DNA of 64,000 nucleotides from JAGOPY01 sp964619555 (lineage in GTDB: Bacteria > Bacteroidota > Bacteroidia > Bacteroidales > JAGOPY01): assembly GCA_964619555.1 (NCBI GenBank), contig CAZUDV010000004.1, forward strand, positions 1 to 64,000, in the 5' to 3' direction. The position numbers and the translations under genes are program-made. Shown piece by piece: positions 62,360 through 64,000 of the stretch (positions are counted from its first letter, which is position 1; each line of letters opens with the position of its first letter). The notes below the pieces were generated by a model, which did not search any database, was not told the DNA's origin, and saw only the letters and a list, made by a program, of their open reading frames with translations.

Positions 62360-64000
62360 CTATACCGCCGCCAGGAAACTGCTGAGATTATCGTCCCGCT
62401 TCAGGTTCAGCTTTTGACGGATCCGGCTGCGTGTCACTTCGATGCTTTTAGGCGACCTGCCGGTGATCGCGGAGATTTCCCTGGTGTTGAGGTTCATCCT
62501 CAGGAAGGCACAGATTCGTTGCTCATAGGAAGTCAGCTCCGGATGTTTATCATACAACCTCTGGTAAAATCCCGGATGCACCTGCGTGAACTGGGTCTCA
62601 AATTCCCTCCAGTTGCTTTGCGGGGCATCGATCCTGAGCTCATTGACGATTGAAAGCAGTTCATCATTGTTGTTATCCGGGGATTGCTGAATTTCCTGGA
62701 GCCTTTTGATCAGCCGCGATATCAGTTCATTTTTCTGGTTCAGGAATAACATTTTGGAGGCCAGTTCCCGTTTCTTTCCGTCCAGTTCACCTTCTAATTC
62801 CTGCAGATGCTGAAGGTTGATCAATTCCTGCTGCTGGTAAAGCAGTTTCGCATCCCGGTTCCTCCTGAAGAGCAGCAGAATGATCACCAGGCTCAGGCCT
62901 GTGATCGTTACCAGGGTCAGGGTGATGATATTCCGGATCCGAAGTTTCTGTTCCTGCAGGTAAGCTTTATTCCTGAGGAGTTCATTCTCCTTCTCTTTTT
63001 TCTCGTAATTATACCGTGCTTCGATACGGCTGATTTCCTGACGCTGGTTATAAAAGCTAAGGCTATCGGTATGGGCCATGGTGGTTTTGTACCATCGCAG
63101 CGCAGCCAGGGCATTTCCGCTTTTTTCGTATGCTTCCGACAACAATGATGAAGCGTCTCTCTGGGCAGGGACAAGGTTCAGTTCTTCCGCAATCGAGTAA
63201 GCCTTTTTCCCATGGGTAACGGCACCCGGATAATTCTGCTGATGCATCAATGTCTTTGCGTGCAAAAGGCAAATATTGGCGATCAATGGCCTGTTATTGG
63301 TTTCGGATGCTTTGGCCGAGGCCTTTGTAAGATATTCATCCGCCAGGCCGTATTTTTTTTCGGAATAATAATATTTTCCGAAGATGTAATCGCATTCCGC
63401 CTCAAATGGCCGCGAACCGATCTCCTGAGCTACGGTATGAATACGATTGCAATATTCGAGTGCCTTGTCATTTTGGCCCATATCCAGGTAGAGACCTGCC
63501 AGGTTGTAGTACCTTACAACCAGAGCAGATTTCTGTTGCAGGAGCTCTTCAATGGAAGTCGACCGGAGGATGTACGACAGGGCCTTGTCATATTCATTCA
63601 CCATTTTCAAAACTACGCCAATATTCAGCAATGCGGTAGAAACCGCTTTCTCGTCGCCCGATTTCTCATAATGACTGAGTGCTTCCTCGAACGACACAAT
63701 TCCCTGGTCCATATTTCCCTGTTCACAAAGGAGAATGCCCGCATGCAGCCTGACATCCGCGATCAGGCTGCTATCGTTCAGTTCCGTTGCGATTTGCATA
63801 CATTCCATGTAACTCGAGTCAGCCCGGGTATAATTGCCCAGGCGCCTGAAAGCATTGCCGGCTGCGTGCCTGACGTTGAACATGCCCATTTTATAGTTAT
63901 CTTCAGCATATAACTCATAGGATTGTTCCAGCATCCTGACGGCTTCCGGGTAGAGGTTGCTCATATAACGGATGTACCCGATATCATATAGTGCCTGGGC
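62360..64000 (-). CDS. TPR-domain transcription regulator with C-terminal HTH (partial)
   Basis: The gene continues past the right edge: the frame is open for 12 codons upstream of the ATG at 63964, so its true start is outside the window. The visible part, about 546 residues, has a chain of TPR repeats to about residue 310 (SFEEALSHYEKSGDEKAVSTAL, NLAGLYLDMGQNDKALEYC), a transmembrane helix (IIT to IILLLF, near 355-375), a coiled coil (about 385-440) and a LuxR/GerE-type HTH at the end (LNTREISAITGRSPKSIEV). The plan is that of Bacteroidetes TPR regulators that sense through an extracytoplasmic part. Target genes are unknown. Confidence 0.88.
   Translation of the reverse strand, partial: AQALYDIGYIRYMSNLYPEAVRMLEQSYELYAEDNYKMGMFNVRHAAGNAFRRLGNYTRADSSYMECMQIATELNDSSLIADVRLHAGILLCEQGNMDQGIVSFEEALSHYEKSGDEKAVSTALLNIGVVLKMVNEYDKALSYILRSTSIEELLQQKSALVVRYYNLAGLYLDMGQNDKALEYCNRIHTVAQEIGSRPFEAECDYIFGKYYYSEKKYGLADEYLTKASAKASETNNRPLIANICLLHAKTLMHQQNYPGAVTHGKKAYSIAEELNLVPAQRDASSLLSEAYEKSGNALAALRWYKTTMAHTDSLSFYNQRQEISRIEARYNYEKKEKENELLRNKAYLQEQKLRIRNIITLTLVTITGLSLVIILLLFRRNRDAKLLYQQQELINLQHLQELEGELDGKKRELASKMLFLNQKNELISRLIKRLQEIQQSPDNNNDELLSIVNELRIDAPQSNWREFETQFTQVHPGFYQRLYDKHPELTSYEQRICAFLRMNLNTREISAITGRSPKSIEVTRSRIRQKLNLKRDDNLSSFLAAV

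Overview
The window comes from a Bacteroidota (Bacteroidetes) chromosome, most likely a Bacteroidales-like or related environmental lineage. The evidence is a SusC/SusD pair, many secreted proteins with type IX secretion (T9SS) C-terminal sorting domains, an IPExxxVDY-family protein, a flavobacterial-type DnaG N-terminus, and promoters of the form TTG-N19-21-TAnnTTTG with no Shine-Dalgarno dependence. Genes are tightly packed and several convergent pairs overlap at their stop codons.

Region by region. 1-1.4 kb: a heptamer tandem repeat and a two-gene operon of uncharacterised cytosolic proteins. 1.5-4.5 kb: dnaG, then a gene-free 1.1 kb stretch that I interpret as two tandem copies of an unrecognised, roughly 400-nt structured RNA gene on the minus strand. 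Each copy has its own consensus promoter and terminator hairpin. 4.5-7.5 kb: purN, then an acpP-fabF-rnc cluster. 7.5-13.4 kb: a GH97 glycosidase lipoprotein, an IPExxxVDY protein, pheS, a cyclophilin lipoprotein, tdk and a redoxin-like secreted protein. 13.7-20.2 kb: a SusC/SusD outer-membrane import pair followed by an M19-dipeptidase-like enzyme. 20.3-24.9 kb: rsmI, a secreted protein with five exact 29-residue repeats, a Nudix hydrolase, a LuxE-like acyl transferase and a small lipoprotein. 25-28 kb: mrdA-rodA for cell elongation. 28-34.5 kb: an envelope-biogenesis cluster on the minus strand (coaX, outer-membrane protein, TPR protein, lptC, ppiD), divergent from a tRNA-Phe gene. 34.8-38 kb: two LamG/Ig T9SS cargo proteins. 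38.4-41 kb: an IS21-family insertion sequence whose istA carries an in-frame stop. 41-48.4 kb: an AsmA-like protein, a small acidic protein, a PLP-dependent decarboxylase, a menaquinone methyltransferase and an M16 protease. 48.7-60.9 kb: six large secreted proteins, five with nearly interchangeable T9SS C-terminal cassettes. 60.9-64 kb: a thioester-reductase-like SDR and a TPR/HTH regulator that runs off the window.

Two genome-scale patterns stand out beyond the genes. The first is the duplicated orphan RNA. The second is a set of unrelated tandem repeats with the same 7-bp period, scattered between genes and also inside coding sequence, where they build signal peptides, a linker, sorting-domain segments and even one protein's stop codon. 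The secreted-protein cluster at 48-61 kb also shows shared 3' cassettes, inverted intergenic repeats and duplicated palindromes that suggest ongoing recombination or gene conversion.
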